17,753 nt of DNA from NCBI GenBank assembly GCA_041301185.1, contig JBFYSV010000132.1, positions 1 to 17,753 on the forward strand, read 5' to 3'. Position 1 is the stretch's first letter. The number at the start of each line of letters is the position of its first letter. This stretch comes from JAQBDA01 sp041301185 (GTDB taxonomy: Bacteria > Chloroflexota > Anaerolineae > Anaerolineales > UBA4823). Of the stretch, positions 1 to 6,364 are shown in pieces. Under the pieces are notes generated by a model. It saw only the letters and a program-made list of their open reading frames with translations, was not told the DNA's origin and did not search any database. The position numbers and the translations under genes were made by a program.

Positions 1-199
1 GCCCAGCCTGGCGGCGACCAATCTGGGCAGCCAGCAAGGTCAGCCCGCCCATCAGCGCCGCCCGCACCACCGAGGCTCCCGCCCCCACCAGTACGGTATA
101 GACAGCGATGCACGCCAGGGCAACGATCGCACCCCGCCAGCGTCCCAACAGGCGGCTGAACAGCGCCGCAAACAGGCCTGCTAAAATCGCAATATTAAA
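1..199 (-). pseudogene. comEC: comEC, downstream fragment (competence domain, cut by insert and window edge)
   Basis: Read on the minus strand, this stretch is an open frame starting NIAILAGLFAALFSRLLG and continuing through a hydrophobic segment (IAVYTVLVGAGASVVRAALM) to the left edge. This is the membrane-embedded Competence domain of ComEC/Rec2, the inner-membrane channel that carries single-stranded DNA during transformation. The first residue, Asn, is exactly what should follow the AISGF motif that ends the fragment at 2054-2911, so the two pieces were one gene before the AT-rich insert. It has no start codon of its own beside a ribosome site, and the frame upstream reads into a stop within the insert. 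Any metallo-beta-lactamase-like C-terminal domain would lie off the left edge. Confidence in the family is high. That the gene is non-functional is inferred from the interruption. Confidence 0.85.
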
Positions 200-257
200 A
201 CCGTAGATTAAGAACCAAAATGGATGTGGTTTTTCAAATAAATGGGATGTTCATGCA
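200..257 (-). repeat. Diverged direct repeat, left copy
   Basis: This segment aligns in the same orientation with 1943-2001 at roughly 70% identity by hand, with one single-base gap. The best conserved core is AATGGGAnnTTCATGCA. The similarity starts exactly at the left comEC junction and fades after the core, although a small hairpin (ACCG-AA-CGGT, 275-284) has a counterpart near the right copy (2032-2046). On the minus strand both copies can be read as similar peptides (VLHEHPIYLK versus ALHECPIEFK), which may mean they derive from coding sequence or simply share ancestry. A relation to the ends of an insertion sequence is plausible but unproven. Confidence 0.6.
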
Positions 258-358
258 GAACAAAGGGGAGAGCTACCGAACGGTCTGAGCACACGTACCC
301 TATCAAATCATTTTTGGGGTTGTTTTTAATAAATGCCTTTTTTTGTTTTTTACAATAA

Positions 359-700
359 TTCGAGAGATACTCAGGGGACAAGGGTTACATCAGTACCGAA
401 AAGGCGGCTGAGTTTTTGGAGAAGAACCAATTGTGCGTGCAATCCTTGCCAGGAGTAATCAGAAGAAACAATTTTCGCCTGAAATCAAGAATCTGTTTAA
501 TGCGGTTCGGCAAAAAATCGAGACCGTCAATGGACAATTATCCGAGCAGTTTCGCATCGAGAAGAACTATGCTCACACTTTTTGGGTCTTAATTACCCAG
601 CTGTACACGAAGGTGACCCTCATACCTTGAGTATTTACATCACCCGTTTACTTGTAAAGCCAGAGTTCCTGCAAATCAAAGACATAGCTTTTCCGACTCA
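359..700 (+). pseudogene. Decayed IS982-family-like transposase (C-terminal half, two frameshifts)
   Basis: Three consecutive frames make one protein tail. The first (about 359-436) reads GDKGYISTEKAAEFLEKNQL. The second (433 to about 613) reads QKIETVNGQLSEQFRIEK and then AHTFWVLITQLYTKVT. The third (about 613-700) reads HTLSIYITRLLVKPEFLQIK. The order DKGYI, then IETVNxQLxEQF, then HTLxIYxxRLL resembles the C-terminal part of IS982-family DDE transposases, where DKGYI carries a catalytic Asp. The N-terminal half with the earlier catalytic residues is missing, and a stop precedes the first frame. With truncation and two frame changes it cannot make a working enzyme. It dates the block as old mobile-element debris. 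The family name is from memory of the motif pattern and could be a neighbouring DDE family. Confidence 0.7.
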
Positions 701-877
701 GCATAAGGCCCTAATTATATTAAACGACCTATGCTGCGGTGCGGGATACTCTGCGGCCGACCACCGGAATGTCGACCCTGAGTCAAATTGCCCAATGCAA
801 TGTCGGTCAGTTACGTGATTAGCCGGGGCTTAACCCCATTCATTCCCCATCGCTGTCCGTCTTGAACGATTTGCTAA
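701..877. other. Gene-free stretch inside the insert
   Basis: No convincing coding frame is seen between the transposase relic and the end of the Nudix gene. The only structure I notice is a short GGGG-cttaa-CCCC hairpin at 825-837. It could be part of an IS end or a weak terminator for the Nudix operon arriving from the right, but it lacks a T-run on the relevant side, so I give it no firm role. Confidence 0.4.
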
Positions 878-1282
878 CTACCATTTTTGTCGTCCCATGA
901 TTTCGATGCAAATCCTTCGAGCAGCTACGGGCACGAGGGGTATATCTTGAAGCTGTTTTGCATCTACCCATGAAAAAGAATAGAGATTAGTGGGAGATTG
1001 GCGCTTCGCTTCGGATCCTCCTAAGATCGGTTCATTCGGCGGGACTCTTGTCACAAAGTAAACATCTTCACTCCCCCGAAAGTGGTAATTATAAACGCGC
1101 TGAAGTCCGAGCACATCCAGTCCGGTTTCCTCTTTTACTTCACGGATACACGCTTCTTCAAAACTTTCATCCAGTTCAACGCCACCACCGGGAAGAATAT
1201 AGTAATCTCGGCCTGGTTTTTGCCTATGGAGCAACAACAATTTCCCATTTCGAAGAATGATCGCGGTCGCGCGGTTTTTCAT
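878..1282 (-). CDS. Nudix hydrolase (MutT-like), 134 aa
   Basis: This is a small Nudix pyrophosphohydrolase. The full Nudix box is at residues 33-55: Gly33, Glu39, then REVKEETGL at 47-55, matching Gx5Ex7REUxEExGU, so the Mg-binding glutamates are intact. The family cleaves nucleoside diphosphates linked to another moiety, and many members remove damaged or non-canonical nucleotides. The substrate cannot be told from sequence. I start at ATG 1282 rather than the TTG at 1291, because the ATG overlaps the stop of the upstream yjjX-like gene as ATGA, the usual sign of translational coupling. Its partner hydrolyses ITP/XTP, so a shared nucleotide-clean-up role is a reasonable inference. The gene lies in the AT-rich insert and was probably acquired. 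Confidence 0.88.
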   Translation of the reverse strand: MKNRATAIILRNGKLLLLHRQKPGRDYYILPGGGVELDESFEEACIREVKEETGLDVLGLQRVYNYHFRGSEDVYFVTRVPPNEPILGGSEAKRQSPTNLYSFSWVDAKQLQDIPLVPVAARRICIEIMGRQKW

Positions 1283-1809
1283 GATTCCCAAAGTTCGCTA
1301 TGAAGAAAACGGGAAAGTGCCATAACGGCACCATGCATATATCCTTCTTTTCGATTAATTATGCCGTTCGTCATAAAGCCAAAATGACCCCCTGCTTGTT
1401 TTGTGTTTGTTTGACCTGACAAGATATCTACCACATCGCCGAGTTCTTTTCCATGATGAATTAAATTCATCATCTTCATAGGAGTTTCTATCCTTACTGA
1501 TGATGCGATCCCCATTTTTCCTTCTTTATTAACAATAACCACCCAACCACAATCAAACCACTTGTCTCCTATTTTCTGGATTCCTCCTTCTAATCCTACC
1601 CCAAAATCGGCTTTTCCCATTTTTAATGCTTCATTTGCCCGATTGGTTGCACCATTTATACTCTCATCATCGCTCATCGGCTGGTCAGAGACTCTTGATT
1701 TAACCATATATCCGATGATTTCAATTTTCTCATTTGGAAACGCTGCTTGAAACGCTTCCTTGACTGCCTCTATTTTTACTGGATTTGTTGAACCAACTGC
1801 TACATTCAC
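1279..1809 (-). CDS. yjjX: Inosine/xanthosine triphosphatase, YjjX/DUF84 family, 176 aa
   Basis: The protein matches the YjjX family (non-canonical purine NTP phosphatase), which hydrolyses ITP and XTP and so keeps deaminated purines out of nucleic acids. Visible marks are the N-terminal VAVGSTNPVKIEAVKEAF, the SDQPMSDDESINGATNRANEA segment around residues 42-62, VGLEGGI in the middle and a C-terminal GGHFGFMTNGIINR. Length is typical (about 170-180 residues). The start is GTG at 1809; it overlaps the TGA of a preceding broken frame as GTGA, and the 3' end overlaps the Nudix start as ATGA, so three frames were once coupled. No Shine-Dalgarno sequence or promoter is obvious just upstream, consistent with dependence on the lost upstream gene. 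Codon use is A/T-rich compared with the backbone genes. Confidence 0.88.
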   Translation of the reverse strand: MNVAVGSTNPVKIEAVKEAFQAAFPNEKIEIIGYMVKSRVSDQPMSDDESINGATNRANEALKMGKADFGVGLEGGIQKIGDKWFDCGWVVIVNKEGKMGIASSVRIETPMKMMNLIHHGKELGDVVDILSGQTNTKQAGGHFGFMTNGIINRKEGYMHGAVMALSRFLHSELWES

Positions 1810-1940
1810 AAGTTTATTTTACCAAAATGCATAATGATTTCTCTACTAATTGCACATCGTCCTTGCTCATCAAGGATTTTCAAAACCTCGCTTTTCGCTA
1901 ATGCTTCGCCCTTGAATGGATAGAAAAAAATAAATACGCT
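1806..1940 (-). pseudogene. Tail of a broken gene upstream of yjjX, function unknown
   Basis: On the minus strand a frame of 44 codons reads from just after a TAG to a TGA at 1808-1806. It contains KGEALAKSEVLKILDEQGRC and then AISREIIMHFGKINL. Its stop overlaps the GTG start of the yjjX-like gene by 4 bp, the arrangement expected for a coupled upstream partner. The piece has the helix-rich look of a small DNA-binding or regulatory C-terminus, but I do not recognise it. It may have been joined by a frameshift to the reading frame that continues from comEC at 1943-2053. It has no plausible start codon and ribosome site, so I treat it as a remnant. Confidence 0.45.
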
Positions 1941-1942
1941 CT

Positions 1943-2001
1943 ACCAACAGATAAAAAACCAATATGGGAGTTTCTTTTGAACTCAATGGGACATTCATGC
2001 A
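1943..2001 (-). repeat. Diverged direct repeat, right copy
   Basis: This is the partner of 200-257 in the same orientation, sharing the core AATGGGAnnTTCATGCA. Weaker similarity extends toward the right comEC junction at 2053 and includes a small hairpin at 2032-2046 (GCGCCG-aaa-CGGTGC, one wobble pair) that resembles the hairpin beside the left copy. The repeat together with its extension therefore reaches the right edge of the insert, as the left copy reaches the left edge. This suggests that related sequences bound the block. Confidence 0.6.
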
Positions 2002-2053
2002 AAGCACATAGGGATTTAGATGGTAGGCCAGGCGCCGAAACGGTGCTCATATA

Positions 2054-2911
2054 AAACCCGGATATTGCCACGATATGGGCTGTACCGCTATCCTGGAAAG
2101 CGCGCTCAACCTCCTCAGGGATGCCGCTCTCCACCCCCAGCAAGATGCCAGCAATTAGAGATGCCTCTGGGTCTGGGTAGATAAGATAGAGAGTATCCAG
2201 GGCGCGCTGCTTAAAGGCGTAGATGCCTGCCAGCACAGGGTTGCCCTGGCCGCGCTCGAGCAGCTCAATCTCATCCGGCTGCACGGTGGTATAGATGCCC
2301 TGCCGCACCAGGTACTGGCGGTAGGAGAACTCCTCGCCTTCGGGCGGTGTCTCCAATGTGCCTTGCAGGCGAAGGCGGTCGCCATAGCGATAGTCTTGCC
2401 AGTCCCAGGTCGTGGCGAGCAGGTCGCCCCGCACTGTTACCGGTGCACCACCTTCCAGGAGACGCATGCTCTCCGCTCGCAAGCGCAGGTCAGCCCGCGT
2501 CTCCCGCACCTCAGGCGGGGCAAGCAAGATGGCTTCCACCTGGTAGACCGTACCGGTGTCGTTGTAATACGCGATTTGGCCCGGATCATCCAGCCTGGGC
2601 TGAGCCATCTGGTAACGCAACGCACCAAAAGCCAGCGCCAGGATGAGCGTAAAAACAGGCACAGGGAGATGAAACTGGCGTAGACCTGTCATCGCCCGTC
2701 CAGCAAGCGTGGCAAGCCGGTGGGGCGGGTTGCTATCTACTTGCTGTTTAGGGTCCGGCATCTGCCTAACCCGCTTGAGTGCTAGCCAGCGCAGGAAGAG
2801 CGTCAGCACAGCCAGCCCGACCAGCATCAACCAGCCGCCTGCGCTCAACGGCAGGCTTGCCGCCAGTACGATGCCAGTCAGAAACGCCAGGGAAAGCCAC
2901 AACAGGGGCAT
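2054..2911 (-). pseudogene. comEC: comEC, N-terminal fragment (interrupted)
   Basis: This encodes the N-terminal part of ComEC, about 286 residues. It has an opening hydrophobic segment (MPLLWLSLAFLTGIVLA), a second one near residues 80-95, a soluble region with the barrel-like pattern of the N-terminal DUF4131/OB part (VTVRGDLLAT, YGDRLRLQGTLETPP), and then the start of the Competence domain (LIAGILLGVESGIPEE, AHIVAISGF). Intact ComEC proteins are about 700-800 residues. Here the native frame stops matching at Phe of AISGF, and translation would run on into the insert for about 52 foreign codons to a TAA at 1898. I start at ATG 2911 because the family usually begins close to its first membrane segment; TTG at 2932 is the alternative. 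The downstream half is at 1-199. Natural transformation through this protein is probably lost. Confidence 0.88.
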
Positions 2912-2934
2912 GGTTTCAACACTCGACCTCAAGG

Positions 2935-3064
2935 GTCAGCGGTCGTCAGGATGTGCCGATCGAACTGAGCGACCAGCAGGGTCAGCACCGCCCATCACGC
3001 GGTAAGCAGCACCGAGTCACTCGCTCCTACGAGGATTGCATTGATAGCAATCCAGGTCAGCATC
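2935..3064 (-). pseudogene. Decayed second fragment of comEC (Competence domain)
   Basis: Read on the minus strand, this gap encodes MLTWIAINAILVGASDSVLL, then a stop and a frame change, then AVLTLLVAQFDRHILTT. It aligns with the intact segment at 1-199 (ACIAVYTVLVGAGASVVRAA, then GGLTLLAAQIGRR) at both protein and DNA level. For example TGATGGGCGG followed by CTGACC and TGCTGG occurs in both, with a one-base insertion in this copy. It is a degenerate piece of a comEC Competence domain lying directly upstream of comEC itself. It has an in-frame stop and no continuation into comEC. It may be a leftover of tandem duplication or of an earlier rearrangement. It fills the space between the NIF3-like gene and comEC. 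Confidence 0.6.
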
Positions 3065-3065
3065 T

Positions 3066-3980
3066 TCAACGCCACCACTCCTCCATCCGTATTGTCCTGG
3101 CTTTGACATTGCAGTTGCGCTCCAACCAAGGGACCATGTGAGTCTCCATAACCAAGTGCTCAGAGGCAGCATGAGATACACCGATCAAGGATAGCTGTGT
3201 TTTGGGTAGATACTCCATTACCTTATGGAATTTGGCGCGCCCGTATTTGTCACCGCGCGCCGAGCGCACCTCTCCGCTAATCAGCGCCTGGGCGCCAGCC
3301 GCTTCCGCTTCCTGAATGATATCTACCTTATCCGCTGAACCAGGGATGATGGCGATTCGGTCGATCCGTTCATGACGCTTACCAATGAAATCCACATACG
3401 GAATTTCGAAAATATGCAGCAAAGCATCAATCAACGCATCTGTGCTGGTTGGGGCAATCGCGCACAAGCTGCCATTGTAATAATTTGCCCAAGGGTATAA
3501 ACCGCGCTGAAATGTCGCGGCCAAAGCCTGTTCCGTCGCGACCGAAGTGCCGATAATCCGGTTGTGATCCAGCGGAACATGACATGAATAAAAAGATAAT
3601 TCTTTCTCGACCAAAGCGTTGAGCAGGTTCTTATCGATAGGAAGAGGACCGCGGCCGGGTACGCCACGCGGATCTCCCATCTCAAAATCAATCGGGTGGT
3701 GTGTGAAAAACAGGTCGCCTGGTTGCGCCTGTTCCAGCATGTCTCTGAGGACCTGAGGGGTCGGCAACACCGCGCAAAAGATTGTGTGGACTTGCTTTGC
3801 GCCTCGTAGCATGAGGCCATTAAAGCATTGGACAAACTCGGGCTCGAACAACGTCTGCCATGCAAGCCCGGCTTCATCGTAAACCATCGGAAGCAAGTGG
3901 CTAAAAGACGGATCCGGAGGGTATTCCTGGATCCTGAAAAAATCATCAAGCTTCTCAACAACCGAAGTTAGTGTTTCCAT
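3066..3980 (-). CDS. NIF3-like dinuclear metal-centre protein (DUF34), 304 aa
   Basis: This is a member of the NIF3/YbgI/DUF34 family, toroidal hexamers with a two-metal site and an unsettled biochemical role. The expected metal ligands are all visible: His94-His95 in FFTHHPIDF, Asp138 in CHVPLDHN, and His270 with Glu274 in GVSHAASEH. Many relatives are near 250 residues, or near 370 with an inserted domain; at 304 this one carries a longer N-terminus (about 50 residues before the first conserved strand). ATG at 3980 is the natural start, with only a weak ribosome site. The next gene upstream on the same strand is the GNAT acetyltransferase, 48 bp away, so a two-gene transcript is possible. 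Family assignment is firm; the cellular function is not known from sequence. Confidence 0.85.
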   Translation of the reverse strand: METLTSVVEKLDDFFRIQEYPPDPSFSHLLPMVYDEAGLAWQTLFEPEFVQCFNGLMLRGAKQVHTIFCAVLPTPQVLRDMLEQAQPGDLFFTHHPIDFEMGDPRGVPGRGPLPIDKNLLNALVEKELSFYSCHVPLDHNRIIGTSVATEQALAATFQRGLYPWANYYNGSLCAIAPTSTDALIDALLHIFEIPYVDFIGKRHERIDRIAIIPGSADKVDIIQEAEAAGAQALISGEVRSARGDKYGRAKFHKVMEYLPKTQLSLIGVSHAASEHLVMETHMVPWLERNCNVKARTIRMEEWWR

Positions 3981-4028
3981 GAGGTCAGTAAATAAATTTT
4001 ACCAGACCCGACACCAGACAGAATCAAT

Positions 4029-4544
4029 TCAATCGATCTTATAGCTTTGCTCTTGCGAGAAGACCAGTTGCCAGTAGCCGACATCCATCCACCGACCGAA
4101 TTTAAAACCGACATCTTTGAAATGGGCAGTTTTCTGAAAGCCCAATTTCTCGTGGAGACGGACGCTGGCGGGATTGGGCAGGGCAATCCCGCCGATGACC
4201 GTATGTACCTCCTTCCGGCGCAGCTCGGTTAGCAAGGATTGGTATAGCTGAGTGCCATAGCCAGCTCCAAGCACGGCTGATTCAAGGTAAATGGTGCTCT
4301 CAACCGAGTAACGATAAGCTGAGCGGTCTTTCCACCTGGAGGCGTAGGTAAAACCGACGACAGAGCCAGACCTTTCGACCACAATCCAGGGCAATGAAGC
4401 AGCCCCCACCTCATGGAGACGCTCCAGCATAGCCTGAGCGGTGACAACCTGCTCCTCGAAGGTGATCACGCTGTTGAGAACGTAATAGTTATAAATTCGG
4501 GCCATGTCTTGGGCATCAGCCGGCAGAGCAGGGCGGATTTTCAT
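4029..4544 (-). CDS. GNAT N-acetyltransferase, phosphinothricin-acetyltransferase-like, 171 aa
   Basis: This is a GNAT-fold acetyl-CoA-dependent N-acetyltransferase of the PAT/YwnH/MddA type, which acetylates phosphinothricin, methionine sulfoximine or related amino-acid analogues. Typical marks are the N-terminal MKIRPALPADAQDMARIYNYYV, ITFEE near residue 28, YRYSVESTIYLE, the acetyl-CoA loop VLGAGYGTQLYQSLL and C-terminal NPASVRLHEKLGF. The loop has Leu where Arg or Gln usually opens the Q/RxxGxG/A motif, but the glycines are kept. I use ATG 4544; a TTG at 4571 would add nine residues unlike the family. The substrate is uncertain, since many such genes act on unknown metabolites. The gene diverges from the fumarase pair across about 180 bp. 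Confidence 0.85.
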   Translation of the reverse strand: MKIRPALPADAQDMARIYNYYVLNSVITFEEQVVTAQAMLERLHEVGAASLPWIVVERSGSVVGFTYASRWKDRSAYRYSVESTIYLESAVLGAGYGTQLYQSLLTELRRKEVHTVIGGIALPNPASVRLHEKLGFQKTAHFKDVGFKFGRWMDVGYWQLVFSQEQSYKID

Positions 4545-4713
4545 TGAGTTGCCAAACCATCCAGTCTCCAATCGATTATTTTGATGATGGAATTCTACCA
4601 GAGGTGATGCCTGACTGCTCCAGAGCGGCAGGTTGTCACTCGCTTTTGAGCTAATTTGGAGGTATGATAATTAAGTGATTGACACACAGGAATTCCAGCA
4701 ATATCCATTCTCT

Positions 4714-4719
4714 CGGAGG
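4714..4719 (+). promoter_or_regulatory. Ribosome binding site of fumarase alpha gene
   Basis: A strong CGGAGGAAACC-ATG arrangement places a purine-rich GGAGGA just upstream of ATG 4725 and fixes that start. The intergenic region before it (4572-4713) has no promoter I would name with confidence. Confidence 0.7.
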
Positions 4720-4724
4720 AAACC

Positions 4725-5597
4725 ATGCAAGATCTGACGGAACAAATCCTGGAATTGGTCCGCCTGGCTGCCACCGACCTGCCTCCCGACGTGGAAACTG
4801 CCTTGCGAAATTCGGTGGAGCAGGAGCAGCCCGGCTCGGCGGCGCGCGGCGCCCTGGAGACCATCATCAAAAACGTGGAGCTTTCCCGCGCCAACTCCAC
4901 GCCCATCTGCCAGGACACCGGCACGCCGATTTTCTACGTGTATTATCCTGAAGGCTGGAGCACGCGCAAGCTGCGCGCTCAAATCGAGGCCGCTGTGGTA
5001 CAGGCTACCCAGAAAGCGTACCTGCGACCCAACTCGGTTGATTCGCTCACCGGAAAGAACACCGGCAACAACCTGGGGGATCCTCACTTCCCGACGGTAC
5101 ACTTCGAAGAAGTGGAGGGAGACACGCTAACCATCGACTTGATGCTCAAAGGCGGCGGCTGCGAGAACGTGGGGGCGCAATACTCGTTGCCCAACAGCCA
5201 GCTTGGAGCCGGTAGGGACCTGGCGGGCGTGCGCAAGGTGGTATTGGACGCAGTCCACAAAGCACAGGGCAAAGGCTGCGCGCCGGGAATTCTGGGGGTT
5301 GCGATTGGTGGCGATCGCGGCTCATCCTACTATGCCTCCAAAGAAACCCTGTTCCATCAACTTGAGGATCGCAATCCCAACCCAGAGCTGGCTGCTTTGG
5401 AGGAGCGCCTGACCAGCGAAGCCAACCAGCTCGGCATTGGCCCGATGGGATTCGGCGGGGCGACCACCGTGTTGGGCACTAAGATCACCAGCTTGAACCG
5501 CCTGCCTGCCAGCTTCTTCGTCTCGGTATCCTATATGTGCTGGGCTTACCGCCGGCGGCGCATGACCTGGGCGGACGGCAAAGCCAGCTACGCTTGA
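4725..5597 (+). CDS. Fumarate hydratase class I, alpha subunit, 290 aa
   Basis: This is the alpha subunit of the two-subunit, oxygen-sensitive, [4Fe-4S] fumarase (class I), which interconverts fumarate and malate in the TCA cycle in the cytoplasm. L-tartrate dehydratase subunits are close relatives and cannot be fully excluded. Three cysteines fit the cluster ligands: Cys62 in ICQDTGTP, Cys185 in GKGCAPG, and Cys272 in SYMCWAYRR. Other family marks are NTGNNLGDPHFP, the GGGCENVG stretch near residue 146 and GVAIGGDRG. Length matches stand-alone alpha subunits (about 280-300). The beta-subunit gene follows after 26 bp with its own ribosome site, so the two form an operon. Confidence 0.93.
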   Translation: MQDLTEQILELVRLAATDLPPDVETALRNSVEQEQPGSAARGALETIIKNVELSRANSTPICQDTGTPIFYVYYPEGWSTRKLRAQIEAAVVQATQKAYLRPNSVDSLTGKNTGNNLGDPHFPTVHFEEVEGDTLTIDLMLKGGGCENVGAQYSLPNSQLGAGRDLAGVRKVVLDAVHKAQGKGCAPGILGVAIGGDRGSSYYASKETLFHQLEDRNPNPELAALEERLTSEANQLGIGPMGFGGATTVLGTKITSLNRLPASFFVSVSYMCWAYRRRRMTWADGKASYA

Positions 5598-5623
5598 GAT
5601 CCACCACACTTGAGGAGATAGAC

Positions 5624-6250
5624 ATGCACCAGGTGAATATTCCTATCCAAGATGACGTGATCCGAAATCTGAAGGTGGGCGACCCGGTCGCACTCTCCGG
5701 CGTGATGCTCACCGGCCGGGATGCTGCCCATAAATGGATGGTTGATACTTTTATCAATAAGACTCGCCAGCCGCAGGGCGACGACCTGGAAGTGTACCAG
5801 GCGATCAAGCCCCTGCTGGATGGGGGAGTGATCTATCATTGCGGGCCGGTAGTTGCCGGTCTGGATAGCAAGCAATACCGCTTCGTGGCAGCCGGTCCTA
5901 CCACCAGTATCCGCGAAGAGCCCTACCAGGGCGATGTCATGAAGCATTTTAACGTCAGGGGCGTGATTGGAAAAGGCGGCATGGGACCCAAAACCCTGGC
6001 TGCCTGCCACGAAGTGCCCGGCGCTTACCTGCACGCCGTGGGCGGGGCGGCCTCGCTCATCGCCCAGACGGTGACCCGCGTGCTCACCGTGTACAAGCTG
6101 GATTTCGGCGTGCCCGAGGCGATGTGGGTGATCGAGGTCAAGGATTTCCCCGTCGTGGTCACAATGGACGCCCACGGCAGCAGCCAGCATGCGGTCATTG
6201 AGCAGCAGTCGAAATCCGTGCTGGAAGAGTTGCTGGCGCAGCCCTATTAG
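5624..6250 (+). CDS. Fumarate hydratase class I, beta subunit, 208 aa
   Basis: This is the beta subunit that completes the class I fumarase and contributes substrate-binding residues. Conserved blocks are LKVGDPVALSGVMLTGRDAAHK at the start, VIYHCGPVV, AAGPTTSIRE, and VRGVIGKGGMG. The family normally runs about 180-210 residues, so it is full length. The ATG at 5624 is chosen over upstream codons because TGAGGAGA lies six bases before it and the residues from there match the family N-terminus (VNIPIQDDVIRNLKVGD). It is separated from the alpha subunit by 26 bp and clearly co-transcribed. A shared transcript probably ends at the hairpin just downstream. Confidence 0.93.
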   Translation: MHQVNIPIQDDVIRNLKVGDPVALSGVMLTGRDAAHKWMVDTFINKTRQPQGDDLEVYQAIKPLLDGGVIYHCGPVVAGLDSKQYRFVAAGPTTSIREEPYQGDVMKHFNVRGVIGKGGMGPKTLAACHEVPGAYLHAVGGAASLIAQTVTRVLTVYKLDFGVPEAMWVIEVKDFPVVVTMDAHGSSQHAVIEQQSKSVLEELLAQPY

Positions 6251-6272
6251 AGCCTCTATCGGTATAATTCAA

Positions 6273-6312
6273 CCAGACCTGACAGGTGTTTTTTGACGCT
6301 TGTCAGGTCTGG
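6273..6312. repeat. Long perfect inverted repeat between convergent genes
   Basis: A 12-bp perfect stem (CCAGACCTGACA at 6273-6284 and TGTCAGGTCTGG at 6301-6312) encloses a 16-base loop that itself contains a run of six T. It lies between the 3' ends of the fumarase beta gene and the lipoprotein gene. The position suits a bidirectional transcription end. Neither side has a clear T-run after the stem, so it is not a textbook intrinsic terminator. It may also be a member of a dispersed hairpin repeat family. Confidence 0.65.
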
Positions 6313-6364
6313 CTGGTTATATTCGATTGTCCGAGCTATTTCCGGGGACGGATATACCGGCGCT

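Larger units (their letters stand above)
200..2053. mobile_element. AT-rich insert interrupting comEC
   Basis: The limits come from rejoining the comEC frame. Plus-strand AATATTAAA ends at 199 and AAACCCGGAT begins at 2054, and fusing them with a single AAA restores an uninterrupted ISGFNIAIL reading. The insert is therefore flanked by a 3-bp AAA direct repeat, consistent with a target-site duplication. By eye it is clearly richer in A+T than the surrounding genes. In order it holds a diverged direct repeat (200-257), a decayed IS982-type transposase (359-700), about 180 bp without a gene, a Nudix gene, a yjjX-like gene, the tail of a broken reading frame and the second direct repeat (1943-2001). 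I see no intact transposase or integrase, so the element looks immobile now. It may be composite, with older IS debris carrying a chromosomal gene pair. The element type is not identified. Confidence 0.75.

Noticed and set aside
825..837. GGGG-cttaa-CCCC as a transcription terminator
   Set aside because: The stem has only four pairs and no T-run follows.
200..2053. Insert as an integron cassette array with attC sites
   Set aside because: The repeats are direct and AT-rich but show no paired core sites of the RYYYAAC/GTTRRRY type in inverted arrangement, and there is no integrase.
1898..2932. The 344-codon frame as a complete short ComEC variant
   Set aside because: Its last 52 codons come from the insert, and the missing continuation of the domain is found at 1-199, so it is a chimera caused by the insertion.
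4646..4671. TTGAGC and GATAAT as a promoter for the fumarase operon
   Set aside because: The spacing is only 14 bases, so I do not call it, though a promoter must lie somewhere in 4572-4713.
5588..6190. A 200-codon open frame on the minus strand
   Set aside because: It lies opposite the fumarase beta-subunit gene, is rich in His and Gly as expected of an antisense frame, and has no family motif.
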